DNA of 28,266 bases. Origin: 1-14-0-20-39-34 sp043800545 (GTDB taxonomy: Bacteria > Patescibacteriota > Patescibacteriia > Magasanikbacterales > UBA922). Below the pieces are notes generated by a model, which searched no databases, was not told the origin of the DNA, and worked only from the letters and a program-made list of their open reading frames with translations. Below are positions 21,261-28,266 of the stretch, in pieces. Position 1 is the first letter of the stretch; every line of letters begins with the position of its first letter. The translations under genes and the position numbers were made by a program. The stretch is from assembly GCA_043800545.1 (NCBI GenBank), contig JAZDMW010000005.1, positions 1 through 28,266 on the forward strand, read 5' to 3'.

Positions 21261-21968
21261 TTATTTTTTAATTTCAACTGTTTTTTTCACAAAAGGTCGT
21301 AAGACAAGACTTACAATATATGTAAAAAACATTGAAACAATAAAGAAAAGAGATTTTACCATAGGAAGCATCCAGAGCAAGAAAAATACAAACAAAGGAA
21401 ATATGATAAAAAACATTAAATCTCTTTTTTGTAAACCACCAGCACGTTTCCTATATTCAGAAAAAATTTCAATAGCAAGGAGAGCTGCTACCATTCCAGG
21501 CCAAAGATACGTATGAGATAATCCTAATTCAAAACCAAAAAAAGTGGTATTCAATACTCCTGGATAATCTACTGAAGTATAGAGACTATCAAGAAGATTC
21601 CTTCCAAATAATCCACTCTTAAATACTTCATAGAGCAAAATAACGAAAAGTGCTTGGAAGCCAATACTGAATACTTTTGACCAAGGACTTACTTTTTTCA
21701 ATTTCAATACCTTACGAATTTCCTGTTTTTTCATCACCTGATCACTGTGGTACTCTTCTTCTAACTTCTTTACCTCATCATACAGAGCCTGGTTTTTAAT
21801 CTTGTTTTTCTCTGTAATGACCGTAAATGGCAAAAGAGCAAAACGCAAAAGAATTGTCACATAGACAACAGCCCAACCAAAATTTTGGTCAGTCCAATTA
21901 TTATATACCCAAATAAGGAGGTTAAAGAGTGGTCTATAGAAAAGCTCGTGCCAAATATCAAATATCAT
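21261..21968 (-). CDS. yidC: Membrane protein insertase YidC/Oxa1 family, short form
   Basis: Inserts and folds inner-membrane proteins, alone or with SecYEG. The 235-aa product begins with an amphipathic segment. Its first core helix carries the conserved hydrophilic-groove arginine at residue 42 (TILLRFALLPF), followed by the charged cytosolic hairpin (KKLEEEYHSDQVMKKQEIRK) and four further helices ending LLWMLPMVKSLFFIVSMFF. It lacks the large periplasmic domain of proteobacterial YidC, as in Gram-positive and CPR homologs. A TTGATT/TATACT promoter lies just upstream, with a leader of about 2-3 nt. Confidence 0.93.
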   Translation of the reverse strand: MIFDIWHELFYRPLFNLLIWVYNNWTDQNFGWAVVYVTILLRFALLPFTVITEKNKIKNQALYDEVKKLEEEYHSDQVMKKQEIRKVLKLKKVSPWSKVFSIGFQALFVILLYEVFKSGLFGRNLLDSLYTSVDYPGVLNTTFFGFELGLSHTYLWPGMVAALLAIEIFSEYRKRAGGLQKRDLMFFIIFPLFVFFLLWMLPMVKSLFFIVSMFFTYIVSLVLRPFVKKTVEIKK

Positions 21969-21977
21969 AGTAATTAC

Positions 21978-22006
21978 AGTATAGCAAAAGAAACGAAAAA
22001 AATCAA
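21978..22006 (-). promoter_or_regulatory. yidC promoter
   Basis: Minus-strand TTGATT (22001-22006) and TATACT (21978-21983) with 17 nt spacing. The -10 ends 9 nt before ATG 21968, so the mRNA is nearly leaderless. Confidence 0.65.
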
Positions 22007-22026
22007 TATATCAACAAGGACAACTC

Positions 22027-22055
22027 TTTACAAATATCTAAAATTAGGGTAATAT
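22027..22055 (+). promoter_or_regulatory. Promoter of the tRNA-like gene
   Basis: TTTACA (22027-22032) and TAATAT (22050-22055) with 17 nt spacing, placing the start about 10 nt before the acceptor stem. Confidence 0.75.
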
Positions 22056-22071
22056 CTGATTACTCCACCAC

Positions 22072-22175
22072 GCAGAGGTAACCAAGTGGCAAGGTACAGA
22101 ATCACCTTCTGGTAAGAAAAAGCGCTAGGATGTCCTGGTTAATTTTCTTCAGGGGTTCGAACCCCCTCCTCTGCA
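22072..22175 (+). tRNA. tRNA-like gene with very long variable region and abnormal anticodon arm
   Basis: The outer parts are an ordinary tRNA: acceptor GCAGAGG/CCTCTGC (7 bp), U8, D arm ACC-AAGTGGCAA-GGT with A14 and GG, T arm AGGGG-TTCGAAC-CCCCT, discriminator A, CCA not encoded. The anticodon arm is abnormal. With normal spacing after the D arm it is CAGAA/TTCTG, a perfect 5-bp stem with a loop of only five bases (TCACC). Opening one pair gives a 4-bp stem and seven-base loop ATCACCT, with anticodon CAC (Val) and an unusual C37. The variable region (22112-22150, 39 nt) is far beyond normal class II size and folds as a 7-bp stem AAGAAAA/TTTTCTT carrying an inner CTAGG/CCTGG hairpin. The gene has its own promoter and strong terminator. 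Decoding ability is uncertain. It could be a specialised non-decoding tRNA or a decayed gene. Confidence 0.75.
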
Positions 22176-22180
22176 TCTCT

Positions 22181-22241
22181 AACCCCCGGCTGGCGCCACA
22201 CTCCCCCCTACACGAACCCGTTGCGCCAGCTGGGGGTTTTT
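22181..22241 (+). terminator. Very stable terminator of the tRNA-like gene
   Basis: A 16-bp stem (22181-22196 with 22223-22238) built of AACCCCC/GGGGGTT plus GCTGGCGC/GCGCCAGC with one G-U, a 26-nt loop, then TTTTT. It is unusually GC-rich for this region. Confidence 0.9.
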
Positions 22242-22248
22242 CTTTTAA

Positions 22249-22276
22249 AAAAAGAAGGATTATTTTCCTTCTTTTT
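22249..22276 (-). terminator. Terminator at the 3' end of cca
   Basis: AAAAAGAAGGA pairs with TCCTTCTTTTT. On the minus strand the cca stop TAA lies in the loop and the T-run follows. It converges with the tRNA-like transcript. Confidence 0.7.
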
Positions 22277-23705
22277 CCCAAGACTGTATATCTTGTAAAT
22301 AATTTTCTTTAATTTTCTCAAAATACTCAAGTGAGGCTTCATATTCATTTGGAATTTCACCATCGAGAATTGCTCGTTCAATTTCCTCTTTTATCTTTCC
22401 AACTGTAGGACCTGGCTTCAAATGACAAAGCTTCATAATTTCCTCTCCTCGCAATGGTGACTGGAATGCACGAAGTTGATCCTTTTCTAACACTTCTTCA
22501 ATACGTTTTTCAAGATAATCATAATTCTTCATGCGCTTCTCTCGTTTTTTCTGGTTTCCTGTTGTTACATCCGCACGACAGAGTAATAATAATTCTGGCA
22601 AATTTTCTTGTAAATTCACAATAAGCCGACGAACCGCGCTATCTGTCACTCCCTTATCCATAAGAGCAATTGGTTGCAAATGCCAACGAACCAGTTCAGC
22701 GACATAATGAATATCTTGTTTTTTCATGCGAAGTCTTTTTCCAATTTCCCAAACCATTTTTTTTCCGAGATGTTCATGCATATCAAAAGTCCAACCACGA
22801 CTCTTACTAAATTTTTTTGTCTCTGGTTTCGCAATATCATGCATAAGTCCAGCAAAACGAAGCAATATATTGTCTGAACTCTCCGCGATATTATCCACCA
22901 CAGCAAGCGTGTGAGAAAAATTATCCTTATGAGTATACCCTGCAACTTCCTCCACACCAGCCAAAGCAGATACTTCTGGAAGAATTTCATCAAGAATTCC
23001 TGTCTGATACAAAATAACAAGACCAACAGAAGGTTTTTTTGTACTGAGAAGTTTCATCAATTCTTCTTGTATACGTTCTTGTGACACAATACGAATACGT
23101 TCTTTATTCCGGACAATTGCCTCAAGAGTCTCTTTTTCGAGAGAAAACTGTAATTGCGCAGAAAATCGTGCTGCACGAAGCATGCGAAGAGGATCTTCGG
23201 AAAAAGTAATATCTGGATCAAGAGGAGTACGAAGAATTCTTTCTTTCAAATCTTTCTTTCCATCAAAATTATCTATAATTTTTTTTGCAATTCCAAAACG
23301 ACCAACTTTTTGTGCCATGGCATTTACAGTAAAATCTCTTCTTTGTAAATCCTCAAGAAGAGTGGTAGATTCTACTACTGGCTTCCGCGATTCTCTATCA
23401 TATTTTTCACGACGAGCTCCAGCAAATTCTACTTCAAGAAGAATTCTATTATTGTCTTCCCTATCTACAAACACATAACGAGCGGTATCAAAATCTGGGA
23501 ATTCAATCAATGATCCTTCATTTTTTAATTCTTCATCCAAGGCACGTGCAAATTCAAGACCACTTCCAAGCACCACAAAATCAATATCTTTTTTATACTC
23601 TTTTTTCAAAAGTGAATCACGAACAAAACCACCAACAACATACACATCCATGTGAGTGCTTTTGGATACCTTATAAATTTTTTGTAATAACTTTTTTAAT
23701 GTCAT
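22260..23705 (-). CDS. cca: CCA tRNA nucleotidyltransferase with HD domain
   Basis: Adds or repairs the 3' CCA of tRNAs, essential here because neither tRNA gene in the window encodes CCA. The 481-aa product is a class II nucleotidyltransferase: VVGGFVRDSL (residues 23-32), the metal-binding DID at 40-42, RRDFTVNAMA (about 127-136), and DPLRMLRAARFSAQL in the RNA-binding region. A C-terminal HD domain (FAGLMHDIAKPET, HEHLGKKM) may carry phosphohydrolase activity. Poly(A) polymerase is the main alternative, but lone copies in reduced genomes are usually CCA enzymes. It follows gpsA by 19 nt. Confidence 0.92.
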   Translation of the reverse strand: MTLKKLLQKIYKVSKSTHMDVYVVGGFVRDSLLKKEYKKDIDFVVLGSGLEFARALDEELKNEGSLIEFPDFDTARYVFVDREDNNRILLEVEFAGARREKYDRESRKPVVESTTLLEDLQRRDFTVNAMAQKVGRFGIAKKIIDNFDGKKDLKERILRTPLDPDITFSEDPLRMLRAARFSAQLQFSLEKETLEAIVRNKERIRIVSQERIQEELMKLLSTKKPSVGLVILYQTGILDEILPEVSALAGVEEVAGYTHKDNFSHTLAVVDNIAESSDNILLRFAGLMHDIAKPETKKFSKSRGWTFDMHEHLGKKMVWEIGKRLRMKKQDIHYVAELVRWHLQPIALMDKGVTDSAVRRLIVNLQENLPELLLLCRADVTTGNQKKREKRMKNYDYLEKRIEEVLEKDQLRAFQSPLRGEEIMKLCHLKPGPTVGKIKEEIERAILDGEIPNEYEASLEYFEKIKENYLQDIQSWEKEGK

Positions 23706-23724
23706 AAAGACAATAATTTTCTTC

Positions 23725-24711
23725 TTAAAGATTTTTCAAATATTCTTTTACTTCTTCTTCGGGATTGGCTCCGTCAAGAATACGTTTTACCAATTCAGCA
23801 AGAGGTAATTCTATTTTGAATTTTTTTCCAAGTGCAAGAAGAACTTCATCAGCCTCAATTCCCTCTACCGTTTGCTGTACCGTATTGAGTGCTTCTTCTT
23901 TTGTCATTCCTTTTCCAAGGCACTCTCCAAATCTCCTATTTCTGCTATCTGGAGAAAGTGCGGTTCCAACCAAATCCCCGAGTCCAGAAAGACAATAACA
24001 TGTTTCTCTCTTTCCTCCCATAGCACACCCAATAGCAACCATTTCATCAAGGGCTTTTGAGATAAGTGAGGATTTTAAATTCAAATCATATCCTAGACCA
24101 TCACAAATTCCAAGTAAAATAGCATATACATTTTTGAAAGATCCCCCTAACTCTACTCCTACCATATCATCGGTTGGAACTAATTTCAAATAATCATTTT
24201 CAAAAACAGCACGCACTTCATTCATAGATGTTTCTTCTCCAGAAATATCCATCGTTGTAAATTCTCCCTCTGCTAATTGTTTTGCAATCGCAGGTCCAGA
24301 AATAGAAACAACAGGAAATTTATTTTCTGTTACCCGTTTTAACACATCAGGGATAATTTCCAATGTTTCTTTATTGAGTCCCTTCGACATATCCACCAAA
24401 ATGGCATCTTTTTGCAGAAACGCTTTTGCTTCTTCTACTACCTTTTGTACATTAGAACTTGGAACAATAAAAAATACAATATCTGCATGTTCCAAGGCTT
24501 TTTCCATATCTAACATTGGAAAAACAGAATCTCCTAACAGCACACCTGGTAAATATTTTGTATTCTCACGAGTCTCCAAAATTTGTTCAATTGGTGTAGG
24601 ATCCCCATTCCAATTCCACAAATGCACAACATTCCCATTTTCTGAAAGAACTTTCGTAATAGCCGTCCCCATATTTCCAGCTCCCAGTACTGCAATATTT
24701 TTTTTCTCCAT
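23725..24711 (-). CDS. gpsA: Glycerol-3-phosphate dehydrogenase [NAD(P)+]
   Basis: Makes sn-glycerol-3-phosphate, the backbone of phospholipids, from dihydroxyacetone phosphate. The 328-aa product has the N-terminal Rossmann fold (VLGAGNMGTA, residues 8-17), FFIVPSSNVQKVV, SKGLN and SISGPAIAKQLAEG. The catalytic lysine motif is GGSFKNVYAILLGICDGLG, and the C-terminal helical domain includes CLSGLGDLVGTALSPDSRNRRFG. Length and motifs are normal. It sits between uppP (28 nt) and cca (19 nt) on one strand, probably one operon. Confidence 0.96.
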   Translation of the reverse strand: MEKKNIAVLGAGNMGTAITKVLSENGNVVHLWNWNGDPTPIEQILETRENTKYLPGVLLGDSVFPMLDMEKALEHADIVFFIVPSSNVQKVVEEAKAFLQKDAILVDMSKGLNKETLEIIPDVLKRVTENKFPVVSISGPAIAKQLAEGEFTTMDISGEETSMNEVRAVFENDYLKLVPTDDMVGVELGGSFKNVYAILLGICDGLGYDLNLKSSLISKALDEMVAIGCAMGGKRETCYCLSGLGDLVGTALSPDSRNRRFGECLGKGMTKEEALNTVQQTVEGIEADEVLLALGKKFKIELPLAELVKRILDGANPEEEVKEYLKNL

Positions 24712-24739
24712 ACAATATATTTAATAACAAAACAGATTT

Positions 24740-25564
24740 TTAAAGGAATAAAAGAATAAGCACTCCCAAAATAATTCTATACCACACAAAGAGTGAATAT
24801 CCATATTTTTCTATAATCCTCATCAAAAATGCAACCGCCAAATATCCAGAAAATACAGCAGAGAAAAACCCAATAGTCATAACAGAAATTTCTGACGACG
24901 TAATCCCAACGTCAAGAACATCTTTGAGAGTAGTCATGCCTGCAATAAAGATAATCGGGATACTCATGAGAAAAGAAAATTCTGCAGCAGCTTTCTTCGT
25001 CAAACCAGAAAAAAGTCCAGTCGTCATTGTAATACCAGAACGTGACGTTCCTGGCATTAACGCAATAGCTTGAGCAAAAGAAATGGCCAATACATTTGTA
25101 AATCGCAATGAATCTACTGTTTTCTTATTTTGTTTTTTCTTTCCATACCAATCTGCTATTCCAAGCACAATACCCCAAAAAACAAGTCCGAGAGCAACAA
25201 AACTCGAATCACGGAAATTTGTTTCAACATAATCATTAAACAAGAACCCAACAATGCCAGCAGGGATTATAGATAATCCAACAAACCAAGCAAGACGAAA
25301 ATTGAGAGGATCAGAAATAACCCATTTTTTTTCTTTTCCACTATATTTTGGAAAAACATTTTTCAAAAGTAAAAAAATTCTTTTCCTGAAATACCACACC
25401 ACAGCAAAGAGAGTTCCTAAGTGTACCATGACATCAAAAGCCATTCCTTGGTCAGACCAACCAAGAATTTTGGGAACAAAAATAAGATGACCTGATGATG
25501 AAATAGGCAAAAATTCTGTAATTCCTTGGATTATCCCAAGAACAAAAGCTTGAACAAATTGCAT
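24740..25564 (-). CDS. uppP: Undecaprenyl-diphosphatase UppP (BacA family)
   Basis: Dephosphorylates undecaprenyl pyrophosphate to regenerate the lipid carrier for peptidoglycan and wall-glycan synthesis. The LCP protein at 5318 would draw on the same lipid pool. The 274-aa membrane protein carries the hallmark GITEFLPISSSGHL near residues 14-27 (Glu17, His26) and MPGTSRSGIT with the catalytic arginine near residue 175. About seven or eight hydrophobic helices are visible. It is the first gene of a probable uppP-gpsA-cca operon and is divergent from the receiver gene. Confidence 0.96.
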   Translation of the reverse strand: MQFVQAFVLGIIQGITEFLPISSSGHLIFVPKILGWSDQGMAFDVMVHLGTLFAVVWYFRKRIFLLLKNVFPKYSGKEKKWVISDPLNFRLAWFVGLSIIPAGIVGFLFNDYVETNFRDSSFVALGLVFWGIVLGIADWYGKKKQNKKTVDSLRFTNVLAISFAQAIALMPGTSRSGITMTTGLFSGLTKKAAAEFSFLMSIPIIFIAGMTTLKDVLDVGITSSEISVMTIGFFSAVFSGYLAVAFLMRIIEKYGYSLFVWYRIILGVLILLFL

Positions 25565-25632
25565 AAATTCGTATTAATATTCATTCTATGATTCATAATA
25601 CCCTAAAATGAGCAAAAAAACAAGGGTTACCC

Positions 25633-25660
25633 TTGACAAAACCCAAAAATATGATATGAT
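25633..25660 (+). promoter_or_regulatory. Promoter of the receiver-domain gene
   Basis: TTGACA (25633-25638) and TATGAT (25655-25660) with 16 nt spacing, about 20 nt from the predicted start site to ATG 25689. Confidence 0.8.
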
Positions 25661-25688
25661 GAGAAAACTCACCCACAAAAAGGATACC

Positions 25689-26063
25689 ATGAAAATCCTC
25701 GTAGTAGAAGACGACAGATCCCTCCAATTAGCACTCAAAAAGATGATAGAACGATGTATTCCTGGCTGTCATGTGGAATGTGCAGAAAGTGCAAAAACGG
25801 CACTGACGCTGATTCACAAGGAGTTTGATCTTATTCTCACAGACATGAACCTGGGATATGGGGTTATGTCTGGATGGGAACTTGGTCGAACCCTTCGCAA
25901 ACAAGGCGTCAAATGCTTAATTGCATATATGTCTGGGAGCCCTCTGGCAGACCAACCGGGCGAAGTTCAAGATGATGTTGCTCTCGGAAGAGTGCAAGGA
26001 TTCTTCGAAAAGTCAAACCCGAGAAAGATGATCGAAGGAATCCTCCACCTCCTCCCCACATGA
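25689..26063 (+). CDS. Stand-alone response-regulator receiver (CheY-like) protein, 124 aa
   Basis: A single receiver domain with no output domain. MKILVVEDDRS holds the acidic pocket (Glu7, Asp8, Asp9), FDLILTDMN the phosphoacceptor Asp (about residue 53), YMSGSP the switch Ser (about 84) and FFEKSNP the conserved Lys (about 109), so all catalytic positions are present. Longer upstream starts would cover the promoter; ATG 25689 has AAAGGA close upstream. No histidine kinase is in the window, so it is an orphan. It may act by binding a partner protein. It is a single-gene unit with a bidirectional terminator directly after the stop. Confidence 0.9.
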   Translation: MKILVVEDDRSLQLALKKMIERCIPGCHVECAESAKTALTLIHKEFDLILTDMNLGYGVMSGWELGRTLRKQGVKCLIAYMSGSPLADQPGEVQDDVALGRVQGFFEKSNPRKMIEGILHLLPT

Positions 26064-26087
26064 AAAACCCCACACTTGTGGGGTTTT
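26064..26087. terminator. Bidirectional terminator between the receiver and deacetylase genes
   Basis: AAAACCCCAC and GTGGGGTTTT pair around a 4-nt loop, with T-runs in both directions. It begins right after the receiver TGA and lies 6 nt from the deacetylase stop. Confidence 0.9.
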
Positions 26088-26092
26088 CCATT

Positions 26093-26890
26093 TTATGGCT
26101 TTTTGAGAATATCCGCTATGTCCATTGATTCCATAATAATCGTTCTATGGAGTTGCATGGGATCATTTTTCTTTTGTGTATGTTTTCTTTTTATGGTAAA
26201 TCCCCCTTTGTACCCAACTTCTTTTGCAATACGCATTACACGTTCATCATACAAACCAAAAGGATACGCAATAAATTCTACTGGTTTTTGTGTAATTTCT
26301 TCAAGAATTTTTTTGCTTCTTTCCAATTCTCTTTTTATTTCTGTATCACTTATTCTTGTTAAATAGGCATGATACTCTGTATGTGATTGAAATTCTACAA
26401 GTCCACTTTTTTCCATTTCTTGTATTTCTTCTGTACTCAACCACAAATTTCCTTTTACTCCACTCATGATATGCATCACTGCTTTCATATTATATTTTTT
26501 GAGCAATGGATATACATTTGTATAAAAAGTTTTTGAACCATCATCAAAAGTGAGTAGAATAGAATTCTCAGGAAGTTTTTCTTCTTCCATGTATTGCAAA
26601 AGGTCACTGGCAAATAGTGTATTGTAATTCTTCTCTTGTAAATATTCTAAAATACTTTCAAACTTGTTTTTTGAAACATACCAATTTTTTGTTTCCTCAC
26701 TCGCTCCTCGAGGAGACTCCCCCACATGATGGAAACACAAAATAGGGAGATAAAATTCTTCTTCAATTTGAACAAAATTCATTTTTTCTTCTCCTTTATT
26801 TTTCTCAGCTTCCATACTCTCTCTCTGTGAACAACCAAAAGAGAACAAAAGAAAAAATAAAATGAAGAAGGAAAAAAAATACTTAGACAT
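26093..26890 (-). CDS. Polysaccharide deacetylase lipoprotein (NodB domain)
   Basis: A surface-anchored carbohydrate esterase of family 4 type. ATG 26890 gives 265 aa; an ATG two codons upstream is also possible. The N terminus is a lipoprotein signal (MSKYFFSFFILFFLLFSFGC) with lipobox Cys near residue 20. The NodB core has LTFDDGSKTFYTN (catalytic and metal Asp pair), SHTEYHAYL with the two metal-binding His, and YPFGLYDERVMRIAKEVGY. The substrate, such as an N-acetylated wall or capsule sugar, cannot be told. The start overlaps the end of the NUDIX gene by eight bases, so the two are coupled. Confidence 0.9.
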   Translation of the reverse strand: MSKYFFSFFILFFLLFSFGCSQRESMEAEKNKGEEKMNFVQIEEEFYLPILCFHHVGESPRGASEETKNWYVSKNKFESILEYLQEKNYNTLFASDLLQYMEEEKLPENSILLTFDDGSKTFYTNVYPLLKKYNMKAVMHIMSGVKGNLWLSTEEIQEMEKSGLVEFQSHTEYHAYLTRISDTEIKRELERSKKILEEITQKPVEFIAYPFGLYDERVMRIAKEVGYKGGFTIKRKHTQKKNDPMQLHRTIIMESMDIADILKKP

Positions 26891-27299
26891 GCACATCTAT
26901 TTTTTGAATAAGTTCTTTTATACTTTGATCTCCTACTGGATAATCCTGTGTTAAAAATTCTTTTCTTGAAACCCAAGCATATTTATCCACATCATCCTCA
27001 AAATTCTGGGTAATATCTACATTCCCCCGGATAATCGTACAACGAAATGTAGAACATACTACCTGATACTTTTGTTCTTCATGATAAAACCACCAAAGAC
27101 CCAAAGGTTGGTGGATTTCAATATCAAGCGTTGTTTCCTCCTTTACCTCACGTTTCAGAGCCTCATGAGGAGATTCACCATATTCAATCATACCTCCAGG
27201 TAAATCCCACAATTCTTTTCCGTTTAAAACATGACGTATCGCAAGAAACCTTCCATTTTGTTCTATATATGCCTTTACTGCAGGTCGAACATCCTTCAT
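26883..27299 (-). CDS. NUDIX hydrolase, 138 aa
   Basis: Hydrolyses a nucleoside-diphosphate-linked substrate. The NUDIX box is GGMIEYGESPHEALKREVKEE (about residues 35-55), with the spacing G-x5-E-x7-REVKEE; the usual glycine after EE is replaced by Thr. WDLPGG precedes it as in MutT-like members. The substrate is unknown: sanitising oxidised nucleotides or removing a sugar nucleotide are both possible. It is eight nt downstream of the permease and overlaps the deacetylase start. Confidence 0.93.
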   Translation of the reverse strand: MKDVRPAVKAYIEQNGRFLAIRHVLNGKELWDLPGGMIEYGESPHEALKREVKEETTLDIEIHQPLGLWWFYHEEQKYQVVCSTFRCTIIRGNVDITQNFEDDVDKYAWVSRKEFLTQDYPVGDQSIKELIQKIDVHV

Positions 27300-27307
27300 A
27301 ATTATTC

Positions 27308-28266
27308 CTAGAAAAGATTCATAATATTATAGAAAGTACCAATCGCAACGGCAAACGCTATAAGAGCCACAAAAAACCAACCATGCTTCACAATACTTCG
27401 TCCGTGAATATGTCCTTTGACTTTTGCCTTCCAATAAATAAGTAATAATAAAAATACTTCTAAACTAATAAATACCCCACCAACCAAATCAATAGCATCC
27501 ATAAAACTTCGGAGTCCTCCAATATATATTATTAAAGGCACAATGGCAACAAGCGCTGTTGCTGGAAATGTTTTTATTTTATAATCCCAACAAAATGAAT
27601 CTCTGAGAGAAAGCCCAGTCATCAGAAAAGCCGTTGACATGGCAAGGAGTGCAAATACATTTCCAAACAGAAAAACTCTCTGACCAACAACTTCTCCAAG
27701 TCCAAAGGTAGCAATTTCTGTAGTCCCAATACCCGTTACCCCAACAACAACCAAGGAAAAAAGTACATATAATACCATGGTACTCATTCCTCCAAAGAGA
27801 AGAGCATGTTTGAACCCTTCTTTTTTGTGAGACAAAATACTGTACACTTCAGGTACTGCGGTAGTACCATGGAATGCAAAAAGAATAACCCCGTACGGTA
27901 ATAAAAACTGAGAAAGATCTACATACGTAATTTGTGGAAATTGCATATATGGAACGCTGAGAAGCGTCAAAACAAGGACAATACCTAAAATAAGGAACGT
28001 TAAAAAAAGTTCTATGACCTTCACTGTACGAATACCAATATATATAAGAAGTATTCCCAAGCAGAAAAATCCAACACTCCAGTTGAATACCTCACCTCCA
28101 AAAAAACGAGCCAATATTTCTCCCACACCAATCATATATACCACCAAAACACCAAAGAGGACACTATACATGACCACAGCCATACAAAATTCTCCCCATC
28201 TTCCCAAATATTTTTTTGCTAGACCTACTAACTGAAATTTTTCATTGGATGCCGAGACAACATCTC
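27308..28266 (-). CDS. Amino-acid permease (APC superfamily, HAAAP/SLC38-like), 5' end beyond window
   Basis: A polytopic membrane protein with about nine helices visible in roughly 318 residues. The frame stays open to the window edge, where it reads SASNEKFQLVGLAKKYLG before helix MAVVMYSVLFGVLVVYMIG, so the N-terminal helix is cut off. ILFAFHGTTAVPEVYSIL matches the helix of aromatic/neutral amino-acid permeases that carries substrate-contacting small residues. The internal TTG near 28207 is not a start. It ends with TAG eight nt before the NUDIX gene. Substrate specificity is not certain. Confidence 0.85.
   Translation of the reverse strand, partial: DVVSASNEKFQLVGLAKKYLGRWGEFCMAVVMYSVLFGVLVVYMIGVGEILARFFGGEVFNWSVGFFCLGILLIYIGIRTVKVIELFLTFLILGIVLVLTLLSVPYMQFPQITYVDLSQFLLPYGVILFAFHGTTAVPEVYSILSHKKEGFKHALLFGGMSTMVLYVLFSLVVVGVTGIGTTEIATFGLGEVVGQRVFLFGNVFALLAMSTAFLMTGLSLRDSFCWDYKIKTFPATALVAIVPLIIYIGGLRSFMDAIDLVGGVFISLEVFLLLLIYWKAKVKGHIHGRSIVKHGWFFVALIAFAVAIGTFYNIMNLF

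Noticed and set aside
1..28266. CRISPR arrays, insertion sequences, integrases, rRNA genes
   Set aside because: No spaced repeats, transposase-like proteins or rRNA-like segments were seen. The only clear tandem repeat is the 39-bp pair at 15173-15250.

Overview
This is a 28.3 kb AT-rich chromosomal window that looks like a reduced-genome bacterium of the Candidate Phyla Radiation (Patescibacteria). The pointers are compact core genes with short intergenic gaps, shortened versions of Rel, HrcA and YidC, tRNA genes without encoded CCA, and several small unassignable proteins. TGA works as a stop codon here: the LCP gene and der share an ATGA overlap, and other genes end in TGA just before terminators. 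The reassigned-TGA code of Gracilibacteria/Absconditabacteria therefore does not apply. I cannot place the lineage more finely.

Layout. 1-1670: 5' part of recG (minus). 1707-4512: a more GC-rich accessory block of small unknown proteins, an EamA-type transporter and a zinc-ribbon protein, with strong Shine-Dalgarno sites, near-consensus promoters and hairpin terminators. 4567-4638: tRNA-Arg(GCG). 4703-5230: two-TM hypothetical protein, divergent from a plus-strand operon LCP protein-der-membrane protein-pth-dprA (5318-10089). topA and a short rel follow with their own promoters. 14011-14038: a bidirectional terminator, then the minus-strand heat-shock cluster hrcA-grpE-hsp20-dnaK-(small coiled protein)-dnaJ, headed by a variant CIRCE operator over the hrcA start. 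19596-21968: a cupin, an isolated GC-rich double-zinc-ribbon gene, an SPFH protein and YidC. 22072-22175: a stand-alone tRNA-like gene with an abnormal anticodon arm and a variable region of about 39 nt, facing the CCA-adding enzyme. 22260-25564: cca-gpsA-uppP (minus). 25689-26063: an orphan receiver protein. 26093-28266: deacetylase lipoprotein, NUDIX hydrolase and a truncated amino-acid permease.

The core genes cover replication and repair (RecG, TopA, DprA), translation (Der, Pth, Cca, tRNA), protein folding, stringent response and envelope building (LCP, UppP, GpsA, YidC). Many core genes have promoters whose -10 lies so close to the start codon that the mRNA leader would be 0-10 nt, whereas the accessory genes have strong Shine-Dalgarno sites.

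No intergenic gap exceeds 300 bases once RNA genes are counted. I saw no CRISPR array, insertion sequence, rRNA or integrase. The most unusual object is the tRNA-like gene at 22072-22175.
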